64,000 nucleotides of DNA from SZUA-254 sp964596065 (GTDB lineage: Bacteria > Bacteroidota > Ignavibacteria > UBA10030 > SZUA-254): the NCBI GenBank assembly GCA_964596065.1, contig CAZQSM010000001.1, positions 1-64,000 on the forward strand, written 5' to 3'. Every line of letters begins with the position of its first letter. Within the stretch, counting starts at the first letter, position 1. The position numbers and the translations under genes are program-made. Below the pieces are notes generated by a model. The model saw only the letters and a list, made by a program, of their open reading frames with translations. It made no database searches and had not been told where the DNA came from. Below, piece after piece: positions 52,060-61,323 of this stretch.

Positions 52060-53322
52060 TCAGTTGAATTTTTCAAGTTCCGTCCAGAAACCCGGGAACG
52101 ACTTCGCGACGCATCCCGGGTTGACGATCCGCACGCCGTCCAGGCCGAGTCCGGCCACGGCGAAACTCATGGCGATGCGATGGTCCCGGTAGGTTTCGAT
52201 GACGGCGCCGCGCAGCGGCCCGGGGCTGATCGTCAGCGTCCCGCCGGAGACTCCGGCCCGGGCACCGATCTTCCCCAGCTCGTTGCAGAGCGCCGAGAGG
52301 CGGTCGGTCTCCTTGCGCTTCAGGTGTGCGACACCCGTTATGGCGGATGGTGTCGAGGCGAAGGCCGCGGCGACGGCGAGGGGAGGGACGCTGTCCGGGA
52401 GGGGGTTCATGTCGGTAGTGATGCCCCGGAGGGTCCCGCCTTCGACGGTCACTCCGTCCGCGTCAAAACCGACAGCGCACCCCATCTCCCGGAGGAGGAG
52501 GAAGCAGCCGACGTCCCCCTGGAGGGAGTCGCGCCGGACGCCGCGGATCGTGACCCGGCTCTTCGTGATGGCCGCGGCGGCGCCGAAGAAGGCCGCCGAT
52601 GAGAGGTCCGGCTCGACGTCATATTCGCGGGCGCGGTAGTGTCCCGCTGTGGCGAGCCTGTACGCTGCTCCCGCGGCCTCGGCACCGACACCGAAGTCGC
52701 GCATCACAGCGATTGTCATCGCGACATAGGGGGCGGAACTGAGGTCGCCGGCCAGCGTCATGACCAGCGGCGTCCGGCAAAAGGGCGCGACCAGGAGCAG
52801 CGCGGAGAGGAACTGGCTGCTTTCGTCCGCGGCGAGGGCGACGCGGCCGCCGAACGGCGCGCCGCCCCTGACCGTCACGGGAGGAAAACCGTCACGGCAG
52901 GAAGCATCCACGCCGGCTTCCACGAGCGCCTGGACGAGCGGGGCCACGGGGCGTTGCAGCATCTCGGCGTCGCCGGTGAGCGTCGTGGCGCCAGGAACGA
53001 GGGCCGAGAACGCGGTCAGGAAACGGAGGCAGGTCCCGGCGTTGCCGACGTGGATGGTCCGGTCACCGGCGGGCGGGCGTCCGCCGCAGCCGGCGATCCG
53101 TAGTGCACCGTGAGTTTCGTCGATCCCGACGCCGAACTGCCGCAGCGCCCTGACCATCGTCAACGAATCGGATGAGGGTGACGGGTGCCGAATGACGCTC
53201 ACGCCGTCGGCGAGCGCAGCGGCGATCAGCGCCCGCTGCGTATAGCTCTTCGACGGGGGGAGATCGACTGCCACGTTCCTTCGAACGGCCGGGCGGATGA
53301 GGCGCGGTTCCGTGCCGGTCAC
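52060..53322 (-). CDS. aroA: 3-phosphoshikimate 1-carboxyvinyltransferase (EPSP synthase)
   Basis: 420 aa. Two repeated inside-out barrel halves, with the phosphate/substrate motifs LPPSKSYTQRALIAAAL, GNAGTCLRFLTA, DESSQFLSALL, and the C-terminal LKRKETDRLSALCNEL and YRDHRIAMSFAVAGL. The GNAGTxxR loop is the type seen in glyphosate-sensitive enzymes. It joins shikimate-3-phosphate and PEP. It overlaps aroDE by 4 bases (ATGA). Confidence 0.96.
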   Translation of the reverse strand: MTGTEPRLIRPAVRRNVAVDLPPSKSYTQRALIAAALADGVSVIRHPSPSSDSLTMVRALRQFGVGIDETHGALRIAGCGGRPPAGDRTIHVGNAGTCLRFLTAFSALVPGATTLTGDAEMLQRPVAPLVQALVEAGVDASCRDGFPPVTVRGGAPFGGRVALAADESSQFLSALLLVAPFCRTPLVMTLAGDLSSAPYVAMTIAVMRDFGVGAEAAGAAYRLATAGHYRAREYDVEPDLSSAAFFGAAAAITKSRVTIRGVRRDSLQGDVGCFLLLREMGCAVGFDADGVTVEGGTLRGITTDMNPLPDSVPPLAVAAAFASTPSAITGVAHLKRKETDRLSALCNELGKIGARAGVSGGTLTISPGPLRGAVIETYRDHRIAMSFAVAGLGLDGVRIVNPGCVAKSFPGFWTELEKFN

Positions 53323-54752
53323 AGGAGTTCCAGGAACATCGCCGACTGCAATCGGGCCTGCGCGCCGTAGAGCTCTGCGCCGGTGATCACCGGAACTCCG
53401 CTGCGCCGGGCGTCCGCGACCAGGGTGGTCCGCCCACCGGGCGGGTTGGCGAAATCGCAGACCAGTTCATATCGGCCGAGGGAGGAGGGGGGGACGATCC
53501 TGCCGGCGCCCCGCGTTCCCGTTCCGGAATCCATCCCCACAGGCGTGGCGTTCACCAGGACGTCACCCTCGAAATCTGGTTGCTCCGGGAGCGGGATCCA
53601 GTCGCACCCGAACCGACGGGCCAGTTCGCGCGCGGCCCGCGTGTCGCGCCCCGCGATGGTGACCCTCGCGCCGGACACCGCGCCGACGCCGGCGACGGTG
53701 CCCGCTGTCCCACCTGTTCCAAGGACGAGGACCCGTTTGCCGGCGGGGTGGATCCGTTCCCTCAGCAACGAAAGGAGGGCGTGGAAATCGGTGTTCAGCC
53801 CGCGGAGCATGCCACGCTTGCGGAGTACCGTGTTCACCGAACCGGTGATGAGCGCGGAATCATCCAGCCGGTCGAGGAAGCCCGCGATCGACCGCTTGAA
53901 GGGCATGGTGACGCTCAGGCCGGTGATGTTCCCCGACATCAGGTCGAGGAACGCGCCGTCGTCGTCCGACGCGAAGTTGACGTACACGGCGTTTGCCCGT
54001 TTCTTGATGAATATGGCGTTATGGTAGCGGATGCCGCCGCTGAACTCCACGGGATAGCCGAGGAGGCCGAAAACCCGCGTTCGGCGATCAAGACGGTCCG
54101 CGCGGTAGAGACCGGCCAGGTCGGCGATGGGAAGCTGCCCGGGTCCGGTGGGGTTGGCGGCGTCCGCCGACGCGAATGTCATCGCGCCGCCGAACACCCC
54201 CTGAAGGACCCTTGTGTAGCTCCCGAACCCTCCCATCGCGAGCGCGACCGCCGGCTGCCGGAGCGCGCGGGCCTCCGCAAGGATGTCGAGGACCCGACCG
54301 GTATCGCCGAAACAGACCGGGGTCGCGGCGATTTTTACGAAGGCCGGTTTCAGGGCGGCCATCGCGCGGAAGCGGGCGGGGAGATCGGCGGGCACACGAC
54401 GGGTGTCGTGATACGAGAGAATGATCCGTTGCCGGCCCGCCGCGCCGAAGAGTTTCCGGAGCAGGGGGGGGCCGAGGGAGAATTCCGCGTCCAGATATTC
54501 AGCGCCCGCCGACGCGGCTTCCATCAGGAGATCCGCGGCCCGTCGCGGGGAACCGTCGAACAACCCTCCTTCCCGGCGGCTCCGGCAGGTGACGATCAAC
54601 GGGGGCCGGGGGCGCGCCAGCAATGGTCCGAGGGCGAATGTGTCGAGCCCGTCGATCCGAAGTTCCGCGGGGCTCTTCATCCCCGAGTGCCGTTTGAGGA
54701 ATTTCGCGGCCTCCCGGAGCGATCGGGGGGCTGACGAAGGGACGATGATCAT
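53319..54752 (-). CDS. aroDE: bifunctional 3-dehydroquinate dehydratase (type I) / shikimate dehydrogenase
   Basis: 477 aa from ATG 54752 (ATGA with aroB). Residues about 1-215: type I dehydratase barrel (LIVTCRSRREGG, ILSYHDTRRVP, Schiff-base Lys in FVKIAATPV). Residues about 225-477: shikimate dehydrogenase with VTMPFK (catalytic Lys), GLNTDF and the NADP motif VLGTGGTAGTV. The usual HSxSPxxHN substrate loop reads FSGGIRYHN, so one of the two substrate-binding Ser residues is Gly. Plant-style fusions are known; bacterial ones occur in Chlamydiae and some FCB members. It covers two consecutive steps between dehydroquinate and shikimate. Confidence 0.93.
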   Translation of the reverse strand: MIIVPSSAPRSLREAAKFLKRHSGMKSPAELRIDGLDTFALGPLLARPRPPLIVTCRSRREGGLFDGSPRRAADLLMEAASAGAEYLDAEFSLGPPLLRKLFGAAGRQRIILSYHDTRRVPADLPARFRAMAALKPAFVKIAATPVCFGDTGRVLDILAEARALRQPAVALAMGGFGSYTRVLQGVFGGAMTFASADAANPTGPGQLPIADLAGLYRADRLDRRTRVFGLLGYPVEFSGGIRYHNAIFIKKRANAVYVNFASDDDGAFLDLMSGNITGLSVTMPFKRSIAGFLDRLDDSALITGSVNTVLRKRGMLRGLNTDFHALLSLLRERIHPAGKRVLVLGTGGTAGTVAGVGAVSGARVTIAGRDTRAARELARRFGCDWIPLPEQPDFEGDVLVNATPVGMDSGTGTRGAGRIVPPSSLGRYELVCDFANPPGGRTTLVADARRSGVPVITGAELYGAQARLQSAMFLELL

Positions 54753-55831
54753 CGCCCCAGCGCCTCTTCGAGGAGCGGCCGGGGAACCTCGACTCCCCAA
54801 ACCCCCCGGCCGATGGCGGAAAGGAGGGAAAACCGGACGATGCCGTCCGCCCGCTTCTTGTCGAACCGGAGGGCCCGCAGGAGGGCGGACCGGGTCAGGT
54901 TCGCCGGAACCGTGACTGGCAGGCCGTAGGAGCTGAGGAGTTCGCGGATGCGCTCAAGATCGCGACCGTCGATCATCCCCATGGCGCAGGAGATCCGCGC
55001 CTCGGCCGCCATCCCGATCGCAACCGCCTCGCCGTGCGTGACCCTGTATCCGGAGGTGTGTTCCACTGCGTGCCCGATGGTATGGCCGAAATTGAGGAGC
55101 TTCCTCCCCGCGGTCTCGCGTTCATCGGCGGCGACGAGCTTTCCCTTGAGCGCGCACGAACGGGCTATCACCCGGGAGACCAATGACATGTTTCGCGCGC
55201 GGATCGGGCCGACCGACCGGCCGAGAAGGTCCACGAACCGACGGTCGAGGATGAGGCCGATCTTGATCACCTCGGCAAACCCCCGGATATATTCCCTTTC
55301 AGGGAGGGTACGGAGGAATGCGGGATTCGTCAGAACGGCCACGGGCTGGTGGAAGGAGCCGAGGAGATTTTTTCCCATCGGGTGGTCGATCCCGACCTTG
55401 CCGCCGATCGAGCTGTCGACCTGCGCTACGAGCGATGTGGGCACCTGGACCAGCCGTACCCCCCGGAGGATCGTGGCGGCAGCGAAGCCCGCCAGGTCGC
55501 CGACGACCCCGCCCCCGAAGGCGGCGACGACGCACTCCCTGTCCGCCCCGGAGCGGATGAGCTCGTCCTCGAGCCGGTCACGCGTCCGGCGGCTTTTGTT
55601 CCGCTCGCCGGTGGGGAGGACGATCGTGCGGAATCGCGCGCCACGGCCTGCGAGCATCCGTTCGAGGGTTTCGCCATGATACGAGTGCACGTTTCGGTCG
55701 GTGACGAGGAAGAGGGTCGTTCCCCGCGCGGCGGCGGCCAGGCGCGACGCGACCTCTGCCGTTCCGGAGCAGAAATGAACGGGACACACCCGGGAAGGGG
55801 CAGGCGACCATCTGATGACGAGACTCTTCAT
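54749..55831 (-). CDS. aroB: 3-dehydroquinate synthase
   Basis: 360 aa from ATG 55831, 7 bases after trpA. NAD-binding and metal sites are present: ERNKSRRTRDRLEDEL, the GGGVVGDLAGFAAAT loop, PTSLVAQVDSSIGGKVG, and the zinc His residues in LNFGHTIGHAVEH with HGEAVAIGMAAEA. It makes dehydroquinate from DAHP, the product of aroF in the same operon. Confidence 0.95.
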   Translation of the reverse strand: MKSLVIRWSPAPSRVCPVHFCSGTAEVASRLAAAARGTTLFLVTDRNVHSYHGETLERMLAGRGARFRTIVLPTGERNKSRRTRDRLEDELIRSGADRECVVAAFGGGVVGDLAGFAAATILRGVRLVQVPTSLVAQVDSSIGGKVGIDHPMGKNLLGSFHQPVAVLTNPAFLRTLPEREYIRGFAEVIKIGLILDRRFVDLLGRSVGPIRARNMSLVSRVIARSCALKGKLVAADERETAGRKLLNFGHTIGHAVEHTSGYRVTHGEAVAIGMAAEARISCAMGMIDGRDLERIRELLSSYGLPVTVPANLTRSALLRALRFDKKRADGIVRFSLLSAIGRGVWGVEVPRPLLEEALGR

Positions 55832-55838
55832 CGTGCGG

Positions 55839-56639
55839 TCACCGGGAATCGAGCGCCGTCCGGAGCGTGGAGGTGAATTCCGTCGCGGCCCGCCTTCCTT
55901 CGGCTGGCGGTCCGCCGGCGAGCCTCGAGACCAACGCGCTCCCCACGATGACGCCGTCGCAAGCCGCGGCCACGGTCCGTGCAGAAGCGGCGTCCGAGAT
56001 GCCGAACCCGGCGAGGAACGGGGTCCGTCCCACCAAAGGCCGCGCCCGGCGCAGGAAGGCAAGCGTGTCATCCCCGACTCCGTGACGGACCCCGGTGACT
56101 CCGAGCGTCGAGACGCCGTAGACGAAACCGGTCGAGACCATGCCAATTTCGACGATCCGTTCATCAGGGGTGGTCTGCGAAACGAGAAAGATGGTCGACA
56201 GGCCTGCCGATGCCGCGAGCGACCGGTAGTGGGTGCTTTCCTCCGGGGGAAGATCGGGTATGATCATCCCATCCGCACCGACGGCCGCAGCGTCACGGAC
56301 GAACGCCCCGAGGCCATAACTGAAGAGAGGGTTGGCATAACTCATCAATATAATCGGGATGGCGGCGCATTTCCTAATTTCGCATACCATTCCGAGGACG
56401 GACGCGGGAGTGACTCCGAGAGCCAGGGCGCGGTGGCTGCTCGCCTGGATGACCGGCCCGTCCGCGATCGGATCGGAGAAGGGTATCCCGATCTCGACGA
56501 TGTCGGCTCCCGCCTCCGAAAGTCCTGCCACGAGGCCAGGGAGGAGGTCGGGGGCCGGAAGGCCGGCGGTAATGAAGACTGTAAGGACCTTACGCCCGGA
56601 TCCGACGTTGGCGGCGAGCACCCGTTCGAGCGCCGTCAT
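55839..56639 (-). CDS. trpA: tryptophan synthase alpha subunit
   Basis: 266 aa from ATG 56639, which overlaps the trpB stop as TGATG. Barrel with the catalytic Glu in GADIVEIGIPFSDPIADG, Asp in MIIPDLPPEES, and the phosphate-binding GFGISDA. It cleaves indole-3-glycerol phosphate to indole for the beta subunit. Confidence 0.95.
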   Translation of the reverse strand: MTALERVLAANVGSGRKVLTVFITAGLPAPDLLPGLVAGLSEAGADIVEIGIPFSDPIADGPVIQASSHRALALGVTPASVLGMVCEIRKCAAIPIILMSYANPLFSYGLGAFVRDAAAVGADGMIIPDLPPEESTHYRSLAASAGLSTIFLVSQTTPDERIVEIGMVSTGFVYGVSTLGVTGVRHGVGDDTLAFLRRARPLVGRTPFLAGFGISDAASARTVAAACDGVIVGSALVSRLAGGPPAEGRRAATEFTSTLRTALDSR

Positions 56640-57847
56640 CACCGATCACCAACCGCCGCGTGCTTCGCGAGCGCGCCGAGGTCCTTGTCGCCACGGCCGG
56701 AGAGGCCGACGACGACCACGTCTCCCCGGTCCGTCTGCGGCATCAGGCGTTCGAGATGGGCGATCGCGTGCGCCGACTCGAGCGCGGGGAGGATCCCCTC
56801 AAGGGCCGTCAGCATCAGCGCCGCGTCGAGCGCCTCCCGGTCAGACGCGGACGCGCAGATCAGCCGGCCCGCACTCCTGAGGTAACTCAGTTCCGGGCCG
56901 ACGCCCGGATAGTCGAGCCCCGCGGAGATGGAATGCGCCGGAAGGATCTGTCCTGACTCGTCCTGGAGGAGGTACGACCTCGAGCCGTGCAGGATACCGG
57001 GTCGGCCCGCCGAGAGGGACGCGGCGTGGCGGGAAGTGCCGAGCCCCTCCCCGGCCGCCTCGACCGCAACAAGTCCGGCCCCGGTCCGGATGAATTCGTG
57101 GAAGAGCCCGATCGCGTTGCTCCCGCCTCCGACGCACGCCACGAGGTGGGCGGGGGTCCCGAGACCCGCCTCGCCGAGCTGACCCGCCACCTCGCGCCCG
57201 ATCACAGACTGGAAGTCGCGAACGATGACCGGGTAGGGGTGGGGACCAACGGCGGAACCGAGGATGTAGAACGTGTCGCGCACGTTGGTAACCCAGTCGC
57301 GGAGCGCTTCACTCGTTGCGTCCTTGAGGGTTCCGGTGCCTGCGGAAACGGGGACAAGGTCGGCCCCGAGAAGTTTCATCCGCCGCACGTTGAGCGCCTG
57401 CCGCTCCATGTCGGCGGTGCCCATGTAAATGACGCACGGGATCTTCATGAGCGCTGCGACGGTCGCCGTGGCCACGCCGTGCTGGCCGGCGCCGGTCTCC
57501 GCCACGATCCGGCGCTTGCCCGAGCGGCTGGCGAGGAGCGCCTGGCCGAGCGTGTTGTTGATTTTATGGGCCCCGGTGTGGCAGAGGTCCTCCCGCTTCA
57601 GGTAGATGGTCCCCCGGCCGTAACGCGCCGTGAGGTTGTCGGCCCGGTAGAGTGGCGTGGGACGTCCCGCGAAATCCCTCAGTAGCCGCCGGAGCGTATC
57701 GGCGAAATCGGGATCGTCGGCGGCTTCCCGGTACGCACGCTCGAGCTCGGTGAGCGGGGCGATAAGGGTTTCGGGGACATATCTCCCCCCGAACTCCCCG
57801 AAACGGCCGGCTGCGTCAGGGTAGGGGTACGGGTCGGCACGGGTCAT
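56639..57847 (-). CDS. trpB: tryptophan synthase beta subunit
   Basis: 402 aa from ATG 57847 (ATGA with aroF). GEFGGRYVPETL opens the protein, the PLP Lys is in THGAHK-type sequence TGAHKINNTLGQALL, and the phosphate loop is CVGGGSNAIG. This is the TrpB1 type that pairs with TrpA. It condenses indole with serine. Serine comes from the serA pathway at 8-11 kb. Confidence 0.96.
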   Translation of the reverse strand: MTRADPYPYPDAAGRFGEFGGRYVPETLIAPLTELERAYREAADDPDFADTLRRLLRDFAGRPTPLYRADNLTARYGRGTIYLKREDLCHTGAHKINNTLGQALLASRSGKRRIVAETGAGQHGVATATVAALMKIPCVIYMGTADMERQALNVRRMKLLGADLVPVSAGTGTLKDATSEALRDWVTNVRDTFYILGSAVGPHPYPVIVRDFQSVIGREVAGQLGEAGLGTPAHLVACVGGGSNAIGLFHEFIRTGAGLVAVEAAGEGLGTSRHAASLSAGRPGILHGSRSYLLQDESGQILPAHSISAGLDYPGVGPELSYLRSAGRLICASASDREALDAALMLTALEGILPALESAHAIAHLERLMPQTDRGDVVVVGLSGRGDKDLGALAKHAAVGDR

Positions 57848-58890
57848 CGGTGCGCCTCCTCGGATTGTGGGGCGCCAAGAAAAGTTCGTCCCAGCGCCGG
57901 GGCGATCGCGCTGATCCGCCGGATGAGTTCCCCGAGCCTGGCGGGTTTGAGCGACTGGTATCCGTCGGAGAGCGCCGACGCGGGGTCCGCGTGCGTCTCG
58001 ATCATCAGGCCGTCGGCCCCCGCCGCCACGGCGGCGAGCGCCATGTCGGACACGAGCTCCCACGCCCCCGTGCCATGGCTCGGGTCGACGATGATCGGCA
58101 GGTGCGAGGCTTTTCTGACCACCGGGACGGCGTTCAGGTCGAGCGTAAACCGGGTGGCCGGTTCAAAGGTCCGGATCCCCCGCTCGCACAGGATGACCTC
58201 GTAGTTTCCGGCGGCGACGATGTATTCCGCCGCCATCAGGAACTCCTCGATGGTCGACGACATCCCCCGCTTGAGGAGGACCGGTTTACCGGCCCTGCCG
58301 ACAGCCTCGAGCAGCGGGTAATTCTGCATGTTTCGTGCGCCGATCTGAACGATGTCGGCGACCGTCGAAACGTCGTCCACCGTCGCGGGCTCCATCACCT
58401 CGGTGACGATCCGCATCCCGGTCAGCGCACGTGCCTCCGCGAGGTATTCGAGCGCCGCCCCCTTGAGGCCCCTGAACGCGTAGGGTGATGTGCGCGGTTT
58501 GAAGGCGCCGCCCCGGAGGAACGTGACCCCGAGTTCGCTCAGCGTCCCGGCGATCCCGACAATCTGGTCGCGGCTCTCGACCGAACAGGGGCCGGCGATC
58601 AACGCGATTTCGTTGCCGCCGATCGCCCGGTCGCCGAACGGGATGACGGTATTTTCCCGCTTGACCTCCCGGCTGACAAGTTTGTACGGCTTCGAGACCG
58701 CAATCGCCTCGACGACGCCGGGAAGGTTGAGGAACAGGTCGGGATCGAGTTTCGAATGGTTGCCGGTGATGCCGATCGCGATCCGGCGCTCGCCGGGAAT
58801 TTCGTGGGGAACGAAACCGAGGTCCCTGATCTTCCGGGCGACGGCGTCCACGCGGTTCCGGCCCGCGTCGAGATTCATGATGATGAGCAT
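57844..58890 (-). CDS. aroF: 3-deoxy-7-phosphoheptulonate (DAHP) synthase, AroF/KDO8P-synthase-like type
   Basis: 348 aa. An N-terminal ferredoxin-like regulatory domain (about 1-70, IRDLGFVPHEI) precedes the barrel (IAGPCSVESRDQI, GGAFKPRTSPYAFRGL, QIGARNMQNYPLL, VDPSHGTG). This is the type I-beta class also found in Thermotoga and Bacillus. The N-terminal domain commonly mediates feedback by aromatic products. It is the entry step of the shikimate pathway, embedded between trpF and trpB. Confidence 0.95.
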   Translation of the reverse strand: MLIIMNLDAGRNRVDAVARKIRDLGFVPHEIPGERRIAIGITGNHSKLDPDLFLNLPGVVEAIAVSKPYKLVSREVKRENTVIPFGDRAIGGNEIALIAGPCSVESRDQIVGIAGTLSELGVTFLRGGAFKPRTSPYAFRGLKGAALEYLAEARALTGMRIVTEVMEPATVDDVSTVADIVQIGARNMQNYPLLEAVGRAGKPVLLKRGMSSTIEEFLMAAEYIVAAGNYEVILCERGIRTFEPATRFTLDLNAVPVVRKASHLPIIVDPSHGTGAWELVSDMALAAVAAGADGLMIETHADPASALSDGYQSLKPARLGELIRRISAIAPALGRTFLGAPQSEEAHR

Positions 58891-58899
58891 ACGCGCCTT

Positions 58900-59529
58900 T
58901 CAGTTGATGGTGGCTGATCTGATGTTTCCACAGAAATTCCTGACGAGGACCGGGTCCTTGATTCCCGGTCGCGCTTCCGTCCCGCTGCCGACGTCCACGG
59001 CGTAAGGGCGGACCCGCCCGGCAATCTCGACGACGTTCGACGGGGTGAGGCCCCCCGCCAGAAACAGTTTTCGGGAGCGGGAGAGGGTAGTCGCGAATTC
59101 GAGGTCGGCCGGCGTACCCGATCCCCCGTAGACCCCCGGGCCCCCTCCGTCGACCATCGCGGCGAAGACGTCGTACGCGTCAGGGGAGGGGGATGGCACC
59201 CCCTCCGCAGGGGGCCTGAACACCTTGATCACCGGGAGGGTGATCAGGCGGCAGAGCCCGGGTGGTTCGTCGCCGCTCAGCTGGACGAGCCGGATACCGG
59301 ACGCGGTCGCGGCCCCCGCCACCGCCGCCGCCGAGGGATTGACGAAGACCCCGACAGGGATGACATCCACCGGGAGACTCCTGATGATCGTTCCCGCCAG
59401 CCCGGGGGTGATGAACCTCTTGCTCATCGGGACAAAGATGAATCCGAGGTAATCAGCGCCGGCCCCGGCGCACACGAGTGCGTCGTCGAGGTTCGTGATG
59501 CCGCAGATTTTAATCCTGATGGAGTTCAT
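58900..59529 (-). CDS. trpF: phosphoribosylanthranilate isomerase
   Basis: 209 aa. KICGITNLDDAL carries the catalytic Cys, the general-acid Asp lies in the C-terminal half, and the phosphate loops are FLAGGLTPSNV and VDVGSGTEARPG (Ser usually stands where Gly is seen in VSSG-type motifs). It begins 20 bases inside the end of trpC and precedes aroF by 9 bases. Confidence 0.94.
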   Translation of the reverse strand: MNSIRIKICGITNLDDALVCAGAGADYLGFIFVPMSKRFITPGLAGTIIRSLPVDVIPVGVFVNPSAAAVAGAATASGIRLVQLSGDEPPGLCRLITLPVIKVFRPPAEGVPSPSPDAYDVFAAMVDGGGPGVYGGSGTPADLEFATTLSRSRKLFLAGGLTPSNVVEIAGRVRPYAVDVGSGTEARPGIKDPVLVRNFCGNIRSATIN

Positions 59530-60301
59530 CGATCATCGCCTCGAGGCATCGCCCCGGTTCCGGGTCCCGCATGAAGTATTCACCCATCAGCACGGCGTCG
59601 ACTCCCGACCCCGCGACGCGCCGGACGTCCGCCGCCGACCGGAGTCCGCTTTCGCTCACGGTGACGACACCGCGGGGGAGGAGCTCTCCGATCCTCGGCG
59701 TGGTCTGGAGGTCGACGGAAAAATCGCCGAGGTCCCGGTTGTTGATCCCGACGAGGCGAACGACCGAGAAATCGATCATCTCCAGCTCTTCGGGGCGGTG
59801 CACCTCGACGAGGCACTCCATGCCCAGTTCGGCGGCCCTGCCGTGCAGGTCCCGGAGGCGGCCCGCGTCGAGGATCGAGGCGATCAGGAGGATCGCGTCG
59901 GCGCCGAGCGATTTAGCCTCCACCACCTGGATCTCCTCGATGACGAAATCCTTCCGCAGCACCGGGACGGGGGAGACGGCGCGCACGGCGGCCAGGTCCC
60001 CGGGGCTCCCGGAGAAGAAACGGACATCGGTCAGGACCGATACCGCAGAGGCGCCGTTCGACGCGTATGCCACCGCGAGGCCTGCGGGGTCATCCGTCCC
60101 CCTGATCATACCGGCGGACGGCGACGCCCGCTTGATCTCAGCGATCACCGCGGGGCGCCGGGCCCGGACAATGGCGTCGCGGAGCGACCGCACGGGGAGA
60201 TGGAATCCGGGAAGGTCATCGAATCCGCCGCCAGGCCTGGCTCGGCGGAGCACCGCCGCTTCCTCGCGTTTTACCGCGACGATCCGGTCGAGGATGGTCA
60301 T
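59510..60301 (-). CDS. trpC: indole-3-glycerol phosphate synthase
   Basis: 263 aa with the usual catalytic set: IAEIKRASPSAG, VLRKDFVIEE, LVEVHRPEEL, INNRDLGDFSVDL and SESGLRSAADV. Monofunctional, with no TrpF fusion. Overlaps trpD by 4 bases. Confidence 0.96.
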   Translation of the reverse strand: MTILDRIVAVKREEAAVLRRARPGGGFDDLPGFHLPVRSLRDAIVRARRPAVIAEIKRASPSAGMIRGTDDPAGLAVAYASNGASAVSVLTDVRFFSGSPGDLAAVRAVSPVPVLRKDFVIEEIQVVEAKSLGADAILLIASILDAGRLRDLHGRAAELGMECLVEVHRPEELEMIDFSVVRLVGINNRDLGDFSVDLQTTPRIGELLPRGVVTVSESGLRSAADVRRVAGSGVDAVLMGEYFMRDPEPGRCLEAMIDELHQD

Positions 60302-61323
60302 CGGGTCGTGTACTCCACCAGGCGCCGGAGCGCCACGAGGGCACTCCCCGCGTCGATCGACACGGCGCAGCGTTCGTACGCCTCAGCATGTGTCAACCCA
60401 TCGCGGGCGACCATCAGCCCGAGCGAGGCGTTCATCAGGACGAAGTCCCTCGCCGGCCCGGGGGTCCCTGAAAGGACCTCGAGCGCGATCTGCGCGTTGC
60501 GCGCGGGCGAGCCGCCGGCGACGGCGCCGAGGCAGGGGGCGCGGACGAGCCCGAACGTTGACGGGTCGATGACGTATCGTCGTTCCTCCGTTGTCAGCCT
60601 GAACTCCCGGACCCGGGTCGGAGCCTGCGGGGACATCTCATCGAGCCCGTCGTCGGCGTTGAGGACCATGGCGGCGGCGGGACGCGTTTCCCGGAGGATC
60701 GAGGCGAGCGTGTCCGCGGCCGAGGAGTTGTACGCCCCGACCACCTGGCGGCGGACGCCGGCGGGGTTCGCGAGGGGGCCGAGGAGGTTGAAGCAGGTGC
60801 GGAACCCGAGGTCCGCGCGGGCGCGCGAGACGGTCTTCATCGCGGGATGGTAGATCGGGGCGAAGAGGAACCCGACGCCGGTTTCGTTGATGCACGCCTC
60901 CATCGTCTCCGGGGGAGCGTCGATCCTGACGCCGAGCTCGCGTAGAACGTCGGCGCTGCCGGAAGCGCTCGACACCGAGCGGTTTCCATGCTTGGCGACC
61001 GTCACTCCGGTTCCCGCGAGGACGAACGCGGCGACCGTGGAGACGTTGAAGGTCCCGAGGCCGTCGCCGCCCGTTCCGCACACGTCCACGGCATCGGGGT
61101 CGTCCAGGGTGACGCGGCGGGCGCGTTCCCGGAAGGCGTCGAGGAACCCGAGGAGTTCCTCCGTGCGGTCGCCCCTGACGCGGAGCGCGGCAAGATAGCC
61201 GCCGATCTGCGCGTCGGTCGCCGCGCCATCCATGATCTCCCCCATGGCCAGGGCCGCTTCGTCTCTCGAGAGGTGCGCACCTTCGACCGTCATGGCGATG
61301 CAGTATCTCAGCCCGGCAGTCAC
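60298..61323 (-). CDS. trpD: anthranilate phosphoribosyltransferase
   Basis: 341 aa from GTG 61323, which overlaps the trpG stop as GTGA; the later ATG (MTVEGAH) would remove part of the first helix. Motifs: VDVCGTGGDGLGTFNVST, KHGNRSVSSASGSADVL and FNLLGPLANPAGV. It adds phosphoribose to anthranilate. Confidence 0.95.
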   Translation of the reverse strand: MTAGLRYCIAMTVEGAHLSRDEAALAMGEIMDGAATDAQIGGYLAALRVRGDRTEELLGFLDAFRERARRVTLDDPDAVDVCGTGGDGLGTFNVSTVAAFVLAGTGVTVAKHGNRSVSSASGSADVLRELGVRIDAPPETMEACINETGVGFLFAPIYHPAMKTVSRARADLGFRTCFNLLGPLANPAGVRRQVVGAYNSSAADTLASILRETRPAAAMVLNADDGLDEMSPQAPTRVREFRLTTEERRYVIDPSTFGLVRAPCLGAVAGGSPARNAQIALEVLSGTPGPARDFVLMNASLGLMVARDGLTHAEAYERCAVSIDAGSALVALRRLVEYTTR

